64,000 bases of DNA from an uncultured Collinsella sp. (GCA_900540855.1 UQHK01000001.1:124001-188000); one strand, 5' to 3'; positions 18,693 to 28,445 are shown, counted from the first letter of the stretch. Made by a program: numbers and translations. Notes: generated by a model from the sequence alone, not told the origin.

Positions 18693-18796
18693 CCGCGCAG
18701 CTCATGTGGGGTGCGTGTATGTGCTTGCAAATCCCGAATTCTTGTCTAAGATATGGATTTGCCCTCGACTACACCGAAGAAGTTGGTCTCACGGAC

Positions 18797-18825
18797 TTCA
18801 CCTGCCCGCGTCGATGGCGTATTAT
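18797..18825 (+). promoter_or_regulatory. promoter of the rpsP operon
   Basis: -35 TTCACC (18797-18802) and -10 TATTAT (18820-18825), 17-bp spacer, 57 nt before rpsP. Confidence 0.6.
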
Positions 18826-18881
18826 GTTCAACTGTTTGTTTGTAGTTGCAGCCTAAAGCTGCTTGGTTGGAGGAGTTTCCT

Positions 18882-19223
18882 TTGGCAGTCAAGATTCGCC
18901 TTGCTCGTCACGGCGCTAAGAAGCGTCCGTACTACCGTGTCGTCGTCGCCGATTCCCGCGCCCCGCGTGACGGTCGTATCATCGAGGAGGTTGGCCGCTA
19001 CAACCCGATGACCGCCCCCAAGACCATCAACCTCGACCTCGAGAAGATCGCCGACTGGCAGTCCAAGGGCGCTCAGCTCACCGACGCCGTCGCCGCTTTG
19101 GTCAAGGCCGCCAACGAGGGCGAGAAGACCGAGACCGTCGTCAAGAAGTCCAAGAAGCAGCTCGCCAAAGAGGCTGAGGCCGCTAAGGCTGCCGCTGAGG
19201 CCGCTGAGGGCGCCGAGGAGTAA
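18882..19223 (+). CDS. rpsP: 30S ribosomal protein S16
   Basis: A 113-residue S16. The TTG at 18882 gives the family start [26 protein letters not shown] and has GGAGGAG just before it; longer forms starting at 18846 are not supported. The conserved core ends near residue 78, and a Lys/Ala/Glu-rich tail of ~35 residues follows. It heads rpsP-khpA-rimM-trmD-lepB, a common order in Gram-positive genomes. Confidence 0.97.
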   Translation: MAVKIRLARHGAKKRPYYRVVVADSRAPRDGRIIEEVGRYNPMTAPKTINLDLEKIADWQSKGAQLTDAVAALVKAANEGEKTETVVKKSKKQLAKEAEAAKAAAEAAEGAEE

Positions 19224-19226
19224 ATC

Positions 19227-19511
19227 GTGCCTGAGGTTGACGCTGCACAGCTCGAGGGTGAGGCAATGCTCTCAGATCGCATCGCCGATCTCGTCGAATA
19301 TCTCGTTGTTCAGATCGTCGACGACCCGGATTCCGTGAGCCTTGAGGTCATCGATGGTGATGACGCCTCTACGATTGAGGTTTCTGTCGCCGAGGATGAC
19401 GTCGCTAAGGTCATCGGCCGTCGTGGCCGTACCATCAAGGCCATTCGCACGCTCGCCCGTGCACTGGCCGCTCGCCTCGACACTGCTGTCGAGGTAGAGG
19501 TTCTGGGCTAG
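19227..19511 (+). CDS. khpA: KH-domain RNA-binding protein KhpA
   Basis: A small KH-domain protein, 94 residues from GTG at 19227 or 81 from ATG at 19266. Both starts have a fitting ribosome binding site (GAGGAG and GAGGG). The shorter form begins MLSDRIADLVEYLVVQIVDDP, the usual KhpA start. The RNA-binding loop is VIGRRGRT (GxxG type). KhpA acts with KhpB in RNA chaperone and envelope roles in other Gram-positive bacteria; khpB is not in this window. Confidence 0.93.
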   Translation: MPEVDAAQLEGEAMLSDRIADLVEYLVVQIVDDPDSVSLEVIDGDDASTIEVSVAEDDVAKVIGRRGRTIKAIRTLARALAARLDTAVEVEVLG

Positions 19512-19515
19512 GACC

Positions 19516-20037
19516 TTGAGGTCCCAGTACAAAAACATCGCCCGTGTGGTCAAGCCGCACGGAAGGAAGGGGGAGGTCCTCGCGCAGCCGCTGCGGGGGC
19601 TTCCTTCTGTATTAGAGCCGGGTATGCGCGTCGCCCTGACGCCGCCGGCGCTCAAGCGCGACCGCTTTTGCACGGTCGTGTCCGTCACCGATACGGGCGA
19701 TGGCGATCTGGTCTCGTTTGAGGGCATTGACGACTTGACGGCCGCCGAGGGCATCACGGGATGCTATGTGTTGACAAATCGTGACGATTTTGAGCTCGAT
19801 TCACTCGACGCCGCCTATACCGACCTGATGGGTCGCGAGGTGGTCGACGAGCGCTTCGGTTCACTCGGCACGATCGTCGAGATCATGTCGACGCCCGCTA
19901 ACGATGTTTGGGTTGTCGAGGGTGATCGGTACGGCGAGGTACTGATTCCCGTGATCGAGCAGGTTGTGCTCGATCTTCCCGACACAGGAACAATTTCCGT
20001 CCACGTTATGGACGGCCTGATCGATATGGACAAGTAG
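19516..20037 (+). CDS. rimM: 16S rRNA processing protein RimM
   Basis: A 173-residue 30S assembly factor that binds S19. The N-terminal beta-barrel begins with NIARVVKPHGRKGEVLAQPL (the usual G-R-I/V-x-x-x-H-G-x-x-G-E motif). The PRC barrel holds DLMGREVVDERFGSLGTIVEI and ends GEVLIPVIEQVVLDLPDTGTISV. The TTG at 19516 is 4 nt after khpA and has only a weak AGGA-like site, suggesting translational coupling. Confidence 0.95.
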   Translation: MRSQYKNIARVVKPHGRKGEVLAQPLRGLPSVLEPGMRVALTPPALKRDRFCTVVSVTDTGDGDLVSFEGIDDLTAAEGITGCYVLTNRDDFELDSLDAAYTDLMGREVVDERFGSLGTIVEIMSTPANDVWVVEGDRYGEVLIPVIEQVVLDLPDTGTISVHVMDGLIDMDK

Positions 20038-20047
20038 GGAGGACAAC

Positions 20048-20806
20048 ATGCTGATTGAGACCCTTTCGGTCTTTCCCGAGATGTTTGAGCCCGTCATGTC
20101 CACATCGATTTTGGGCCGCGCCCGCAAGGCCGGCCTTTTTGATTTTAAGGCGTATAACCTGCGCGACTGGACGCACGACCGCCATCGTACCGTCGATGAC
20201 GAGCCGTACGGCGGCGGGCAGGGCATGCTCATGAAGGTCGAGCCTATTGCCGAGGCCATCGAGGCTATTAGCTCCGAGGGTCCTAAGCCCACCGTGGTGT
20301 TTTTTACCCCCTGTGGCGAGCCCTTTACACAGCATGTGGCCGAGCGCCTGCTCAAAAGCGAGCGCTTGCTGTTTGTGTGCAGCCGTTACGAGGGTGTCGA
20401 CGAGCGTGCCTATGCGTATGCCGACGAGCGCCTGTCGATCGGCGATTACGTGCTCACGGGCGGCGAGCTTCCCGCTATGGTCGTTGCCGATGCCGTCGTA
20501 CGCCTGATTCCCGGCGCCCTTGGTGACGAGATGAGCAACGTGGACGAGTCGTTCTCGACCGCCGAGGACGGAGGCCTGCTCGAGTATGCGCAGTACACTC
20601 GCCCTGCTGAATTCAACGGCGAGGGCGTGCCGCCGGTGCTCGTGAGCGGTGACCATGCCAAGGTTGACGCCTGGCGCCGTAAGAATGCCATCGAGCGCAC
20701 CTGCCGCTGGCGTCCCGACCTGATCGAGACGGCACGGCTTACGCCCCAGGAGCGCGCATACGCGCAGGAGATTCTGGACGCTTCGTATTCGCAGAGCGAG
20801 GAGTGA
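20048..20806 (+). CDS. trmD: tRNA (guanine-N1)-methyltransferase TrmD
   Basis: A 252-residue SPOUT methyltransferase that makes m1G37 in tRNAs, guarding against +1 frameshifts. The sequence holds LSVFPEMFEPVMSTSILGRARKAG, VDDEPYGGGQGMLMKVEP, and the SAM-binding trefoil knot CSRYEGVDERAYAYADERLSIGDYVLTGGELP. A long insert is absent. It has AGGGAGGAC before the ATG and lies 10 nt after rimM. Confidence 0.98.
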   Translation: MLIETLSVFPEMFEPVMSTSILGRARKAGLFDFKAYNLRDWTHDRHRTVDDEPYGGGQGMLMKVEPIAEAIEAISSEGPKPTVVFFTPCGEPFTQHVAERLLKSERLLFVCSRYEGVDERAYAYADERLSIGDYVLTGGELPAMVVADAVVRLIPGALGDEMSNVDESFSTAEDGGLLEYAQYTRPAEFNGEGVPPVLVSGDHAKVDAWRRKNAIERTCRWRPDLIETARLTPQERAYAQEILDASYSQSEE

Positions 20807-20808
20807 GA

Positions 20809-21372
20809 ATGGTTCCATCGCAGCATTCCGCGTTGAGGGGCGCTTTTGAGTGGGTCGCGGTCATCGCGATCGCGCTCGTGGCCACCTTCCTGATCCGCAC
20901 CTTTGTGGTCGAGCCCTTTGTGGTACCCACCGGCTCCATGGAGGACACGATCGAGATTGGCGACCAGATCCTGGCACAAAAGGTGAGCCTCGAGCTCGGT
21001 CAGCCCGTCAAACAGGGTGATATCGTGGTGTTCCACAACCCCGATGCCACTTCCGAGCATGATGTTCTTGTCAAGCGTGTTATTGCCACGGCCGGCCAGA
21101 CGGTCGACCTGCAGGACGGCAAGGTGGTCGTTGACGGCCAAGCGCTCGACGAGGACTATACGACGGGCATGAGCTGGCCGCTTTCGGTCCAAGCGCCTGG
21201 CGCCCAGGTGAGTTATCCCTACACCGTCCCCGACGGGTGCGTGTGGGTGATGGGCGACAACCGCGAAAACTCTGCCGACTCGCGCTACTTTGGTCCCGTC
21301 GATCGCTCTGATTTGATCGCTGTGGCGCTTGTGCGCTACTGGCCGCTCAACCGCATCGGCGCTATCGACTAA
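20809..21372 (+). CDS. lepB: signal peptidase I
   Basis: A 187-residue type I signal peptidase that cleaves Sec and Tat signal peptides outside the membrane. One transmembrane helix (residues 14-31) is followed by PTGSMEDT with nucleophile Ser43 and HDVLVKRVIA with general base Lys89, then GDNRENSADSRYFGPV. ATG at 20809 is chosen because GAGGAG (20798-20803) lies 5 nt before it; GTG 20803 overlaps that site. It is translationally close to trmD. Confidence 0.96.
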   Translation: MVPSQHSALRGAFEWVAVIAIALVATFLIRTFVVEPFVVPTGSMEDTIEIGDQILAQKVSLELGQPVKQGDIVVFHNPDATSEHDVLVKRVIATAGQTVDLQDGKVVVDGQALDEDYTTGMSWPLSVQAPGAQVSYPYTVPDGCVWVMGDNRENSADSRYFGPVDRSDLIAVALVRYWPLNRIGAID

Positions 21373-21431
21373 AAACCGCTATAGTACAGTACCTAACCGT
21401 GTAATCGTTTCGACGAGGGGATATTAGAGGC

Positions 21432-22343
21432 ATGAACGCTTCATCGCTTTCCTTCCAAGACATCATCCTGCGCCTCCAGCAGTACTGGGGCGAGCAGGGC
21501 TGCGTCATTATGCAGCCCTATGACTCCGAGGTCGGTGCCGGTACCTTCCATACCGCGACCACACTGCGCTCGCTCGGTCCCGCCGAGTGGCGCACCTGCT
21601 ATGCTCAGCCTTGCCGCCGTCCCGCCGACGGCCGCTACGGCGAGAACCCTAACCGCATGCAGCACTACTATCAGTTCCAGGTGCTCATCAAGCCGTCGCC
21701 GGTCAACGCCCAGGAGCTCTACCTGGGTTCGCTGGCCGCCATTGGCCTGGACCCCAACGACCATGACGTCCGCTTTGTCGAGGACGACTGGGAGAGCCCG
21801 ACCCTGGGCGCCTGGGGCCTTGGCTGGGAGGTCTGGCTCAACGGCATGGAGGTCACGCAGTTTACGTACTTCCAGCAGGTGGGCGGTATCGAGGTCGACC
21901 CCGTGCCTGTCGAGATTACCTATGGCCTGGAGCGTATCGCCATGTACGCCCAGGGCGTCAACTCGGTCTACGATCTGGTGTGGAGCTACCTGCCCGACGG
22001 CACGCCCATGACCTATGGCGACGTGTTCCTGGAGAACGAGCGCGAGTTTAGCGCTTACAACTTTGAGGTCGCCAACGTCGAGATGATGCGTCAGAAGTTT
22101 GACGACTACGAGGCCGAGTGCCATTCCTGCCTGGAGCGCAAGCTGCCGCTGCCCGCGTACGACTGCGTCATGAAGTGCAGCCATGCCTTCAACCTGCTCG
22201 ATGCCCGCGGCGCTCTGTCCGCAGTCGAGCGTGCCAACTACATCCTGCGCGTCCGCGCCGTCGCCAAGGCGTGCTGCGAGGCCTATATGGCCGAGGTCGC
22301 CGGAGTCAACGAGAATGCCGACCAGGAAGGCGAGGTGGCGTAA
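21432..22343 (+). CDS. glyQ: glycyl-tRNA synthetase alpha subunit
   Basis: A 303-residue catalytic alpha subunit of the bacterial alpha2beta2 GlyRS. Class II motifs are visible: [24 protein letters not shown] at the start, [19 protein letters not shown], the [22 protein letters not shown] motif, and [22 protein letters not shown]. It ends with a ~15-residue Glu/Asn-rich tail. A -10-like TATAGT lies at 21380-21385 but no -35 is clear. It is 3 nt before glyS. Confidence 0.98.
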   Translation: MNASSLSFQDIILRLQQYWGEQGCVIMQPYDSEVGAGTFHTATTLRSLGPAEWRTCYAQPCRRPADGRYGENPNRMQHYYQFQVLIKPSPVNAQELYLGSLAAIGLDPNDHDVRFVEDDWESPTLGAWGLGWEVWLNGMEVTQFTYFQQVGGIEVDPVPVEITYGLERIAMYAQGVNSVYDLVWSYLPDGTPMTYGDVFLENEREFSAYNFEVANVEMMRQKFDDYEAECHSCLERKLPLPAYDCVMKCSHAFNLLDARGALSAVERANYILRVRAVAKACCEAYMAEVAGVNENADQEGEVA

Positions 22344-22346
22344 GCC

Positions 22347-24443
22347 ATGGCAGACGCTAAGGATTTCCTGTTTGAGATCGGTACGGAGGAAATGCCCTCT
22401 GCACCGCTGAACAATGCCGTCAAGCAGCTTGGCACCATGATCGCCAAGGGTCTCGACGAGGCCGGTCTGGCCCACGGCGAGGTCCACGTGATCTCGAGCC
22501 CGCGTCGCCTGGCTGCGCTCGTTGCCGACGTTGCCACCGCTACCGATGAGGTTCACGAGGTCAAGCGTGGCCCCGCGGCAAACATTGCCTTTGATGCCGA
22601 CGGCAACGCCACCAAGGCCGCCCAGGGCTTCGCCCGCAAGTGCGGTGTGGCTGCCGAGGACCTGGTCCGTCGCGAGGACACTGACGGTCGTGAGTACGTC
22701 TTTGCCGAGAAGAACATTCCCTCCGCACCGGCTACCCCGATCCTGACGGCCCTGTGCGAGAAGACCATCGCTGGCCTGCAGTGGCCCAACTACCGCTCCC
22801 AGCGCTGGGGTCACGAGCATGCGACCTTTGTTCGTCCGGTTCGTTGGATCTGCTGCCTTCTGGGCGAGGATGTTGTGCCCGTGTCTTTTGCCGACGTGAC
22901 GAGTGGCAACACCACGCGCGGTCATCGCGTACTTGGCCCCGGTGACCATGTGGTTGCCAGCCCCGCCGTCTACGAGCAGGTGCTCGAGGACGCCGGCGTG
23001 CTTTCTGCCGAGCGCCGTCGCGAGGCGATTCTCGCCGGTATCGCCGAGGTCGAGGCTGCCCGTCCCGGCTGCCATGTCGATACGCCCAAGAAGGTCTTCG
23101 AGGAGGTTATCAACCTCTGCGAGTGGCCGACGGTGCTCGTCGGTACCTTCGATGAGGAGTTCCTCAAGGTCCCGCACGAGATCATCTGCGAGTCCATGCT
23201 CACCAACCAGCGCTACTTCCCGATCTATGACGGCGAGGGCAAGCTGACGCGTGAGTTCGTGGTCGTCTCCAACAGCAAGCCCGAGAACGCCGAGCGCGTG
23301 ATCGACGGCAACGAGCGCGTCGTGCGCGCCCGTCTGGACGACGCCAAGTTCTTCTACGAGGAGGACCTGAAGATCTCCCTCGACGAGTTCCGCGAGCGTC
23401 TGGCCAAGGTCGCCTTCCAGGAGAAGCTCGGTAGCGTGCTCGCCAAGTCCGAGCGTATTGAGCAGCTCGCGCTTGCTATTGCCCGCGAGGCTCATTTGGG
23501 CGCCCATCTTGCCGCCGACGCCGCTCGCGCCGCTCACCTGTGCAAGGCCGACCTGGTGTCTAACGCCGTCGTCGAGTTCACGAGCCAGCAGGGCGTGATG
23601 GGCGGTTATTACGCGACCGCGATGGGGGAGAACGACGAGGTCGCCCATGCTATTCGCGATCACTATCGTCCCCGTTTTGCCGGTGACGAGCTGCCCGAGG
23701 GCACCGCTGGCTGCATCGTGGCCTGCGCCGACAAGCTCGATACCATCGCCGGTATCTTTGCCATCGGCGAGCCTCCGACCGGCTCCTCCGACCCCTACGC
23801 GCTGCGTCGTGCCGCTATCGGCATCATCAACATCCTGCGCGACCGTCTGCCGATCGACCCCACGTCGCTGATTGACTTTGCTCTGCAGCTTTACAGCGAG
23901 CAGGGCATTGAGTTCGACGCCGCCGAGGTCGCCCAGCAGGTTCGTGACTTCTTCCATGGCCGCCTGGTGAGCATGGCCCGCGACGAAAAGATTCCGGCCG
24001 ATACCGTTGCCGCCGTCTCCGCGGTGCACATCATCGCCCCGTCCGTCTTCTTCGCCCGCTGCGCCGCCCTCGACGAGGCCCGCAAGAATGATGCCGAGAC
24101 CTTTGACAACCTGGCTACCGCCTATGCCCGTGCCGCGCACATCTCCAAGCCCGAGCTGGGTGCGGAGTATGACCGCAGCCTGATGGGCGAGGTCGAGCTC
24201 GCGCTCGCCGACGCCTCCGAGGCTGCTCAGACCGCTGTCGATGCCGCCCTTGCTGCCGAGGACTACCCGGCCGCATTTGCTGCCCTCGCCGCCCTGCGTG
24301 CCCCCATCGACCGCTTCTTCGACGAGGTCATGGTCATGGACAAGGACGAGCAGCTTCGCGATAATCGCCTTAAGCTGCTCAACCGCTTCGAGGCCGTTTT
24401 CTCCGGCATTGCCAACATCGGTGAGCTTGCCCGCAAAAAGTAA
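22347..24443 (+). CDS. glyS: glycyl-tRNA synthetase beta subunit
   Basis: A 698-residue beta subunit that binds and positions tRNA-Gly. It starts with DFLFEIGTEEMPSAPL, the family N-terminus, and contains FVRPVRWICCLLG, HRVLGPG, FLKVPHEIICESMLTNQRYFP, and GSSDPYALRRAAIGIINIL. The C-terminal anticodon-binding-like domain ends AVFSGIANIGELARKK. Length and order are normal for the split enzyme. Confidence 0.98.
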   Translation: MADAKDFLFEIGTEEMPSAPLNNAVKQLGTMIAKGLDEAGLAHGEVHVISSPRRLAALVADVATATDEVHEVKRGPAANIAFDADGNATKAAQGFARKCGVAAEDLVRREDTDGREYVFAEKNIPSAPATPILTALCEKTIAGLQWPNYRSQRWGHEHATFVRPVRWICCLLGEDVVPVSFADVTSGNTTRGHRVLGPGDHVVASPAVYEQVLEDAGVLSAERRREAILAGIAEVEAARPGCHVDTPKKVFEEVINLCEWPTVLVGTFDEEFLKVPHEIICESMLTNQRYFPIYDGEGKLTREFVVVSNSKPENAERVIDGNERVVRARLDDAKFFYEEDLKISLDEFRERLAKVAFQEKLGSVLAKSERIEQLALAIAREAHLGAHLAADAARAAHLCKADLVSNAVVEFTSQQGVMGGYYATAMGENDEVAHAIRDHYRPRFAGDELPEGTAGCIVACADKLDTIAGIFAIGEPPTGSSDPYALRRAAIGIINILRDRLPIDPTSLIDFALQLYSEQGIEFDAAEVAQQVRDFFHGRLVSMARDEKIPADTVAAVSAVHIIAPSVFFARCAALDEARKNDAETFDNLATAYARAAHISKPELGAEYDRSLMGEVELALADASEAAQTAVDAALAAEDYPAAFAALAALRAPIDRFFDEVMVMDKDEQLRDNRLKLLNRFEAVFSGIANIGELARKK

Positions 24444-24477
24444 GCCAGCCTGCGCATAAGCGCAAAAGGAGCCCCGC

Positions 24478-25353
24478 ATGGATTGCCCGGTCACCGCTCG
24501 TCCCACCGTTATCGTTATCTCCGATTCGCTCGGCGATACCGCTTGTGAGGTGGTGCTTGCGGCGTCCGGGCAATTTGATGAAGGGGCTTTTCGTCTCTTG
24601 CGCCTGCCCAAGGTGACCTCGGTGGAGCAGGTCAAGTCATTTGTGGGTCCGCGCGTCGATGCCGACCATCGCGATGTCGCCGTGTTCCATACCATTGTCG
24701 ATCCGGCGCTTCGCGCCCGCGTGCTCGATTACCTGGGTATGCTGCATATCCGTTCGGTCGACCTGATCGGCCCGACGCTTGCCGTGCTGTCGTCGCTCAT
24801 CGGTGTGCCGCCCAAGTGCGTTGCGGGCGTGATTCACAAGACCGATGACCGCTATTTCCATCGTATCGAGGCCATGGAGTATTTCGTTGAGCACGATGAC
24901 GGTCGTGGTTGCGACGATCTGTCGGGTGCCGATATCGTGCTGCTGGGTGTGTCGCGTACATCCAAGACGCCGCTGTCGATGTATTTAGCCTATCAGGGCT
25001 ACAAGGTCGCCAATGTCCCACTGGCGCATGGCATGGAGCCGCCCAAGTCGATTTACGAGGTTGACCCGATGCGCCTGTTCGGCTTGATTTCGACCGTCGA
25101 TGTGATTTCCGAGATTCGCGATAGCCGCTTGGGCGACGACTACGCCCGCGCCGTCGCAGGCTCCTATGCCGAGCCCGAGAGCGTGCGCGGCGAGCTTGAG
25201 GAAGCTCGTGCCCTCATGAAGCGCTTAGGCTGCTTTGTTGTGCGTACCGACGGCAAAGCCATCGAGGAAAGCGCTGCCGAGATCATTGCTCACCTCGAAG
25301 AGATTCAAGAGGCAAGAGCCCGCCGTGCCGCCCGCCGCGCTCAACAGCAGTAG
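24478..25353 (+). CDS. PPDK regulatory kinase/phosphatase (DUF299 family)
   Basis: A 291-residue bifunctional regulator that phosphorylates (using ADP) and dephosphorylates a threonine in PPDK and so switches that enzyme off and on. It has the family start TVIVISDSLGDTACEV, the central DLIGPTLAVLSSLIGVPPK, and the nucleotide P-loop LLGVSRTSKTPLSMYLA near residue 157. The DUF299 family also includes the PEP synthase regulator; proximity to ppdK decides the PPDK assignment. AAAGGAG precedes the ATG. It is 300 nt upstream of ppdK with a regulatory region between. Confidence 0.95.
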   Translation: MDCPVTARPTVIVISDSLGDTACEVVLAASGQFDEGAFRLLRLPKVTSVEQVKSFVGPRVDADHRDVAVFHTIVDPALRARVLDYLGMLHIRSVDLIGPTLAVLSSLIGVPPKCVAGVIHKTDDRYFHRIEAMEYFVEHDDGRGCDDLSGADIVLLGVSRTSKTPLSMYLAYQGYKVANVPLAHGMEPPKSIYEVDPMRLFGLISTVDVISEIRDSRLGDDYARAVAGSYAEPESVRGELEEARALMKRLGCFVVRTDGKAIEESAAEIIAHLEEIQEARARRAARRAQQQ

Positions 25354-25364
25354 TCCTTTCTGTG

Positions 25365-25396
25365 ATGATTTTTCTGGGACGGGGATAAAAAATCAT
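25365..25396. repeat. AT-rich inverted repeat after the PPDK regulator gene
   Basis: ATGATTTTT (25365-25373) and AAAAATCAT (25388-25396) are perfectly complementary around CTGGGACGGGGATA. It could work as a weak bidirectional terminator or be a small repeat element. Confidence 0.5.
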
Positions 25397-25420
25397 TGGA
25401 GTGGCTAATTAGCCTGAATT

Positions 25421-25580
25421 GGTAAAGCGGTTTAGCAATTAACTTGTATTTGACCTGCGAGTTTCTTATATTGGTATCTTCATAAGGTAACCACCTTTAC
25501 CTACCGTTTACCGCTAGTTTTAGCACGTTTACCAAACCGCGCACCCTCTGCTCAAGCCTGCCCAAAACCCGCCGTATAGT
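25421..25580 (+). promoter_or_regulatory. regulatory region of ppdK with clustered TTTACC repeats
   Basis: This covers most of the 302-nt gap before ppdK, which holds no gene. Copies of TTTACC lie at 25496, 25507 and 25528 (spaced 11 and 21 nt, about one and two helical turns), with inverted copies GGTAAA at 25421 and GGTAAC at 25486. TACCGTTTACCG (25502-25513) recurs exactly before adhE. Candidate promoters are TTGTAT-N17-TATATT (25444-25472) upstream of the repeats and a -10 TATAGT (25575-25580) downstream of them. If the second is used, the repeats lie at about -57 to -90. Confidence 0.55.
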
Positions 25581-25655
25581 TCCCTCACGGCCTGCATCCG
25601 GCGGGTCGATTCGTTACCACGGTCGTGCGCGTAAGCGCATGGAAGGGGAAGTATC

Positions 25656-28406
25656 GTGAGCGATTGCAAGAGGGTTTACCGTTTTGGAACCGACGCCCAG
25701 GGCACCTGTATCACCGAGGGCGACAAGTCCATGAACTTCGTGCTTGGTGGCAAGGGCGCTAACCTTGCCGAGATGAGCCGTATCGGCCTGCCGGTTCCCG
25801 GTGGCTTTACCATTACCTGCCAGACTTGCGTTGAGTACTCCGGCGCCGGCAACGTGTGGCCGGAGGGCGCGCTCGACGAGATCGTTGCCGCCGAGGTCGA
25901 CCTCGAGGCCCGCTGCGGCAAGAAGCTCGGCGATGCCTCCGATCCGCTGCTCGTGTCGGTCCGCTCGGGCGCTCCGTTCTCCATGCCCGGCATGATGGAC
26001 ACGGTTCTCAACCTGGGCCTCAACGACGATTCCGTCCAGGGCCTTATCGCCCAGACGCAAAACCCGCGCTTTGCCTGGGATAGCTACCGCCGCTTTATCC
26101 AGATGTTCTCCAACGTCGTCATGGGTGTCGATGCCGACTTGTTCGAGAATGCCCTGACCCAGGCCCGCCTGGTCGCCGGCGTTCGCGTCGATTCCGAGCT
26201 TTCGGCCGAGGACCTGCAGGAACTCGTCGAGACCTTCAAGGGCATCTTCTCCGACAACGTCGAGGCTGCCCTGTATCCCGAGCTCGAGGTCGCTGACGGC
26301 AAGCCCGTCTTCCCGCACGACCCGGAGCTTCAGCTGCGCCTTGCCATCCAGGCCGTCTTTGGCAGCTGGATGAACGAGCGCGCCTGCATCTACCGCAAAC
26401 AGCACGGCATCTCCGACGAGCTCGGTACTGCCGTCAACGTCCAAGCCATGGCCTTTGGCAACAAGGGGGAGACCTCTGCGACCGGCGTCGCCTTTACGCG
26501 CAACCCGGCCGACGGCACTAAGGAGTTCTACGGCGACTTTCTGGTCAACGCGCAGGGCGAGGATGTCGTCGCCGGCATCCGCAACACCGAGCCCATTGCC
26601 GACCTCAAGACCACCCCGGGCCTCGAGTCCGCAGGTGAGGAGCTCGAGCGCGTGTTCCTGACGCTCGAGGATCATTACCGCGATATGTGCGATATCGAGT
26701 TCACCATCGAGCAGGGCAAGCTCTGGATGCTCCAGACCCGCGTGGGCAAGCGCACTGCTACCGCCGCCCTGCGCATCGCTATCGAGATGGTCGAGGAGGG
26801 CCTCATCACCCGCGAGGAGGCCGTGAGCCGCATCGATCCCGCGCAGCTCGATCAGCTCCTGCACCCGCAGTTCGACGCCTCCAAGAAGTACGAGGCCCTG
26901 GCCAGCGGCCTTAACGCCAGCCCTGGTGCCGCCGTGGGTGAGGTCGTGTTCTCGAGTGATGACGCCGTCGCGCGTTCCGCCGAGGGCCACAAGGTCATTC
27001 TGGTTCGCTGGGAGACCAACCCCGACGACCTGAAGGGTATGGTTGCCGCCGAGGGCATCCTGACCAGTCACGGTGGCAAGACGAGCCATGCCGCCGTTAT
27101 CGCCCGCGGTATGGGTACGCCCTGCGTCTGCGGTGTCGAACGCTTCCATATCGACGCCGCCGAGAAGGTCGTGCACATCGAGGGCAGCGACCGCGTGCTG
27201 CATGAGGGTGATGTCATCTCCATCGACGGTACCCAGGGTATCGTCGTCGACGGCGCTGTTGATCTGGTTTCGGCCGAGCTCACCGGCGATCTGGACACTA
27301 TCCTGTCCTGGGCCGACGAGATTCGTCTGGACGAGACCGGTGGCCACGCCAACCACGTGCGCGTTAATGCCGACAACCCCGAGGACGCCGTGCTCGCACT
27401 CGAGTTTGGCGCCGAGGCCATCGGTCTGTGCCGCACCGAGCACATGTTCCTGGGCGATCGCAAGAACATCATCCAGAGCTTTATCCTGTCTAACGATGAG
27501 GCCGTGAAGCAGCAGGCCCTGGCCGACCTGCTCAAGGTTCAGACCGAGGACTTCCTGGCGATGTTCAAGACCATGTCCGGTCGCGATGTGGTCGTCCGCC
27601 TGCTCGATCCGCCGCTTCATGAGTTCTTGGATAATCCTCGAGAGCTCGAGGTCGCCATCACCAAGAAGGAAGCCGCTGGCGCCAGCGAGGAAGAGCTTGC
27701 CGTCCTGCGCGCCCGCCTGCGTCGCATTGACGGCATGGTCGAGTCCAACCCGATGCTCGGCCTGCGCGGCGTGCGCCTGTCCGTCGTCTTTGGCGATCTG
27801 CCGCTCATGCAGGTCCGCGCCGTGGCCACGGCTGCTGCCCGCCTTATCAAGGATGGTGTCGACCCACGCCCCGAGATCATGGTTCCGCTCGTTTCCATCA
27901 CGGCAGAGCATGTCCAGACCCGCGAGGTCATTGAGCGCGTGATCGCCGAGGTTTCCTCCGAGGAAGGTGTCGAGCTCAACATTCCCGTGGGCACGATGCT
28001 CGAGCTGCCGCGCGCCTGCATGGTCGCCGACGAGATCGCCCATCACGCAGATTTCTTCTGCTTTGGCACCAACGACCTCACCCAGACGACCTTCGGCTTC
28101 TCCCGCGACGATGCCGAGGCCAAGTTCATTCCGCTGTACTTGCACAAGAAGATCCTGAAGGACAACCCCTTCGAGACCATCGACACGGCGGTGCTGGAGC
28201 TCGTGCGCTTGGCCGTCGAGAAGGGCCGCGCCACCAATCCCGACATGCACTTTGGCGTGTGCGGCGAACACGGCGGCGACCCCAAGTCCATCAAGGGCCT
28301 GTTTAACGTGGCCGACGTGGACTACGTGTCCTGTTCGCCCTATCGTGTGCCCCTCGCACGTCTGGCTGCCGCCCAGGCCAAGCTCGAGGCCAAGCGTTCC
28401 GCCTAG
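25656..28406 (+). CDS. ppdK: pyruvate, phosphate dikinase
   Basis: A 916-residue PPDK that interconverts pyruvate, ATP and Pi with PEP, AMP and PPi. The N-terminal ATP-grasp domain starts with VYRFGTDAQG and has GGKGANLAEMSRIGLPVPGGF and SVRSGAPFSMPGMMDTVLNLG. The swivelling domain holds GGKTSHAAVIARGMG with catalytic His478 and, two residues before, Thr476, the residue targeted by the regulatory kinase. The TIM-barrel PEP domain has FGAEAIGLCRTEHMF and FGTNDLTQTTFGFSRDDA. The GTG at 25656 follows AAGGGGAAG. In fermentative anaerobes it may run toward ATP from PEP with PPi, or toward PEP; direction cannot be told here. Confidence 0.98.
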   Translation: MSDCKRVYRFGTDAQGTCITEGDKSMNFVLGGKGANLAEMSRIGLPVPGGFTITCQTCVEYSGAGNVWPEGALDEIVAAEVDLEARCGKKLGDASDPLLVSVRSGAPFSMPGMMDTVLNLGLNDDSVQGLIAQTQNPRFAWDSYRRFIQMFSNVVMGVDADLFENALTQARLVAGVRVDSELSAEDLQELVETFKGIFSDNVEAALYPELEVADGKPVFPHDPELQLRLAIQAVFGSWMNERACIYRKQHGISDELGTAVNVQAMAFGNKGETSATGVAFTRNPADGTKEFYGDFLVNAQGEDVVAGIRNTEPIADLKTTPGLESAGEELERVFLTLEDHYRDMCDIEFTIEQGKLWMLQTRVGKRTATAALRIAIEMVEEGLITREEAVSRIDPAQLDQLLHPQFDASKKYEALASGLNASPGAAVGEVVFSSDDAVARSAEGHKVILVRWETNPDDLKGMVAAEGILTSHGGKTSHAAVIARGMGTPCVCGVERFHIDAAEKVVHIEGSDRVLHEGDVISIDGTQGIVVDGAVDLVSAELTGDLDTILSWADEIRLDETGGHANHVRVNADNPEDAVLALEFGAEAIGLCRTEHMFLGDRKNIIQSFILSNDEAVKQQALADLLKVQTEDFLAMFKTMSGRDVVVRLLDPPLHEFLDNPRELEVAITKKEAAGASEEELAVLRARLRRIDGMVESNPMLGLRGVRLSVVFGDLPLMQVRAVATAAARLIKDGVDPRPEIMVPLVSITAEHVQTREVIERVIAEVSSEEGVELNIPVGTMLELPRACMVADEIAHHADFFCFGTNDLTQTTFGFSRDDAEAKFIPLYLHKKILKDNPFETIDTAVLELVRLAVEKGRATNPDMHFGVCGEHGGDPKSIKGLFNVADVDYVSCSPYRVPLARLAAAQAKLEAKRSA

Positions 28407-28445
28407 CGTTTAGCGTTTAGACGCCTAGCGTAGCCCCCCCTTCAT

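Noticed and set aside
21373..21431. T-box riboswitch before glyQ
   Set aside because: The gap is only 59 nt, without a terminator or specifier-loop structure.
21441..24695. Open frame of more than 1000 codons on the - strand opposite glyQ-glyS
   Set aside because: It mirrors real genes in a GC-rich genome with strong third-position bias, has a repetitive Gly/Leu/Val composition, no ribosome binding site and no family match. The same applies to the long antisense frames over ppdK (25614-28271), obg (14080-16209) and adhE (46609-49254).
28402..28435. Short direct repeats CTAGCG/TTTAGCG after the ppdK stop
   Set aside because: Only 7-9 bp long, overlapping and not associated with a gene or hairpin; probably local slippage.
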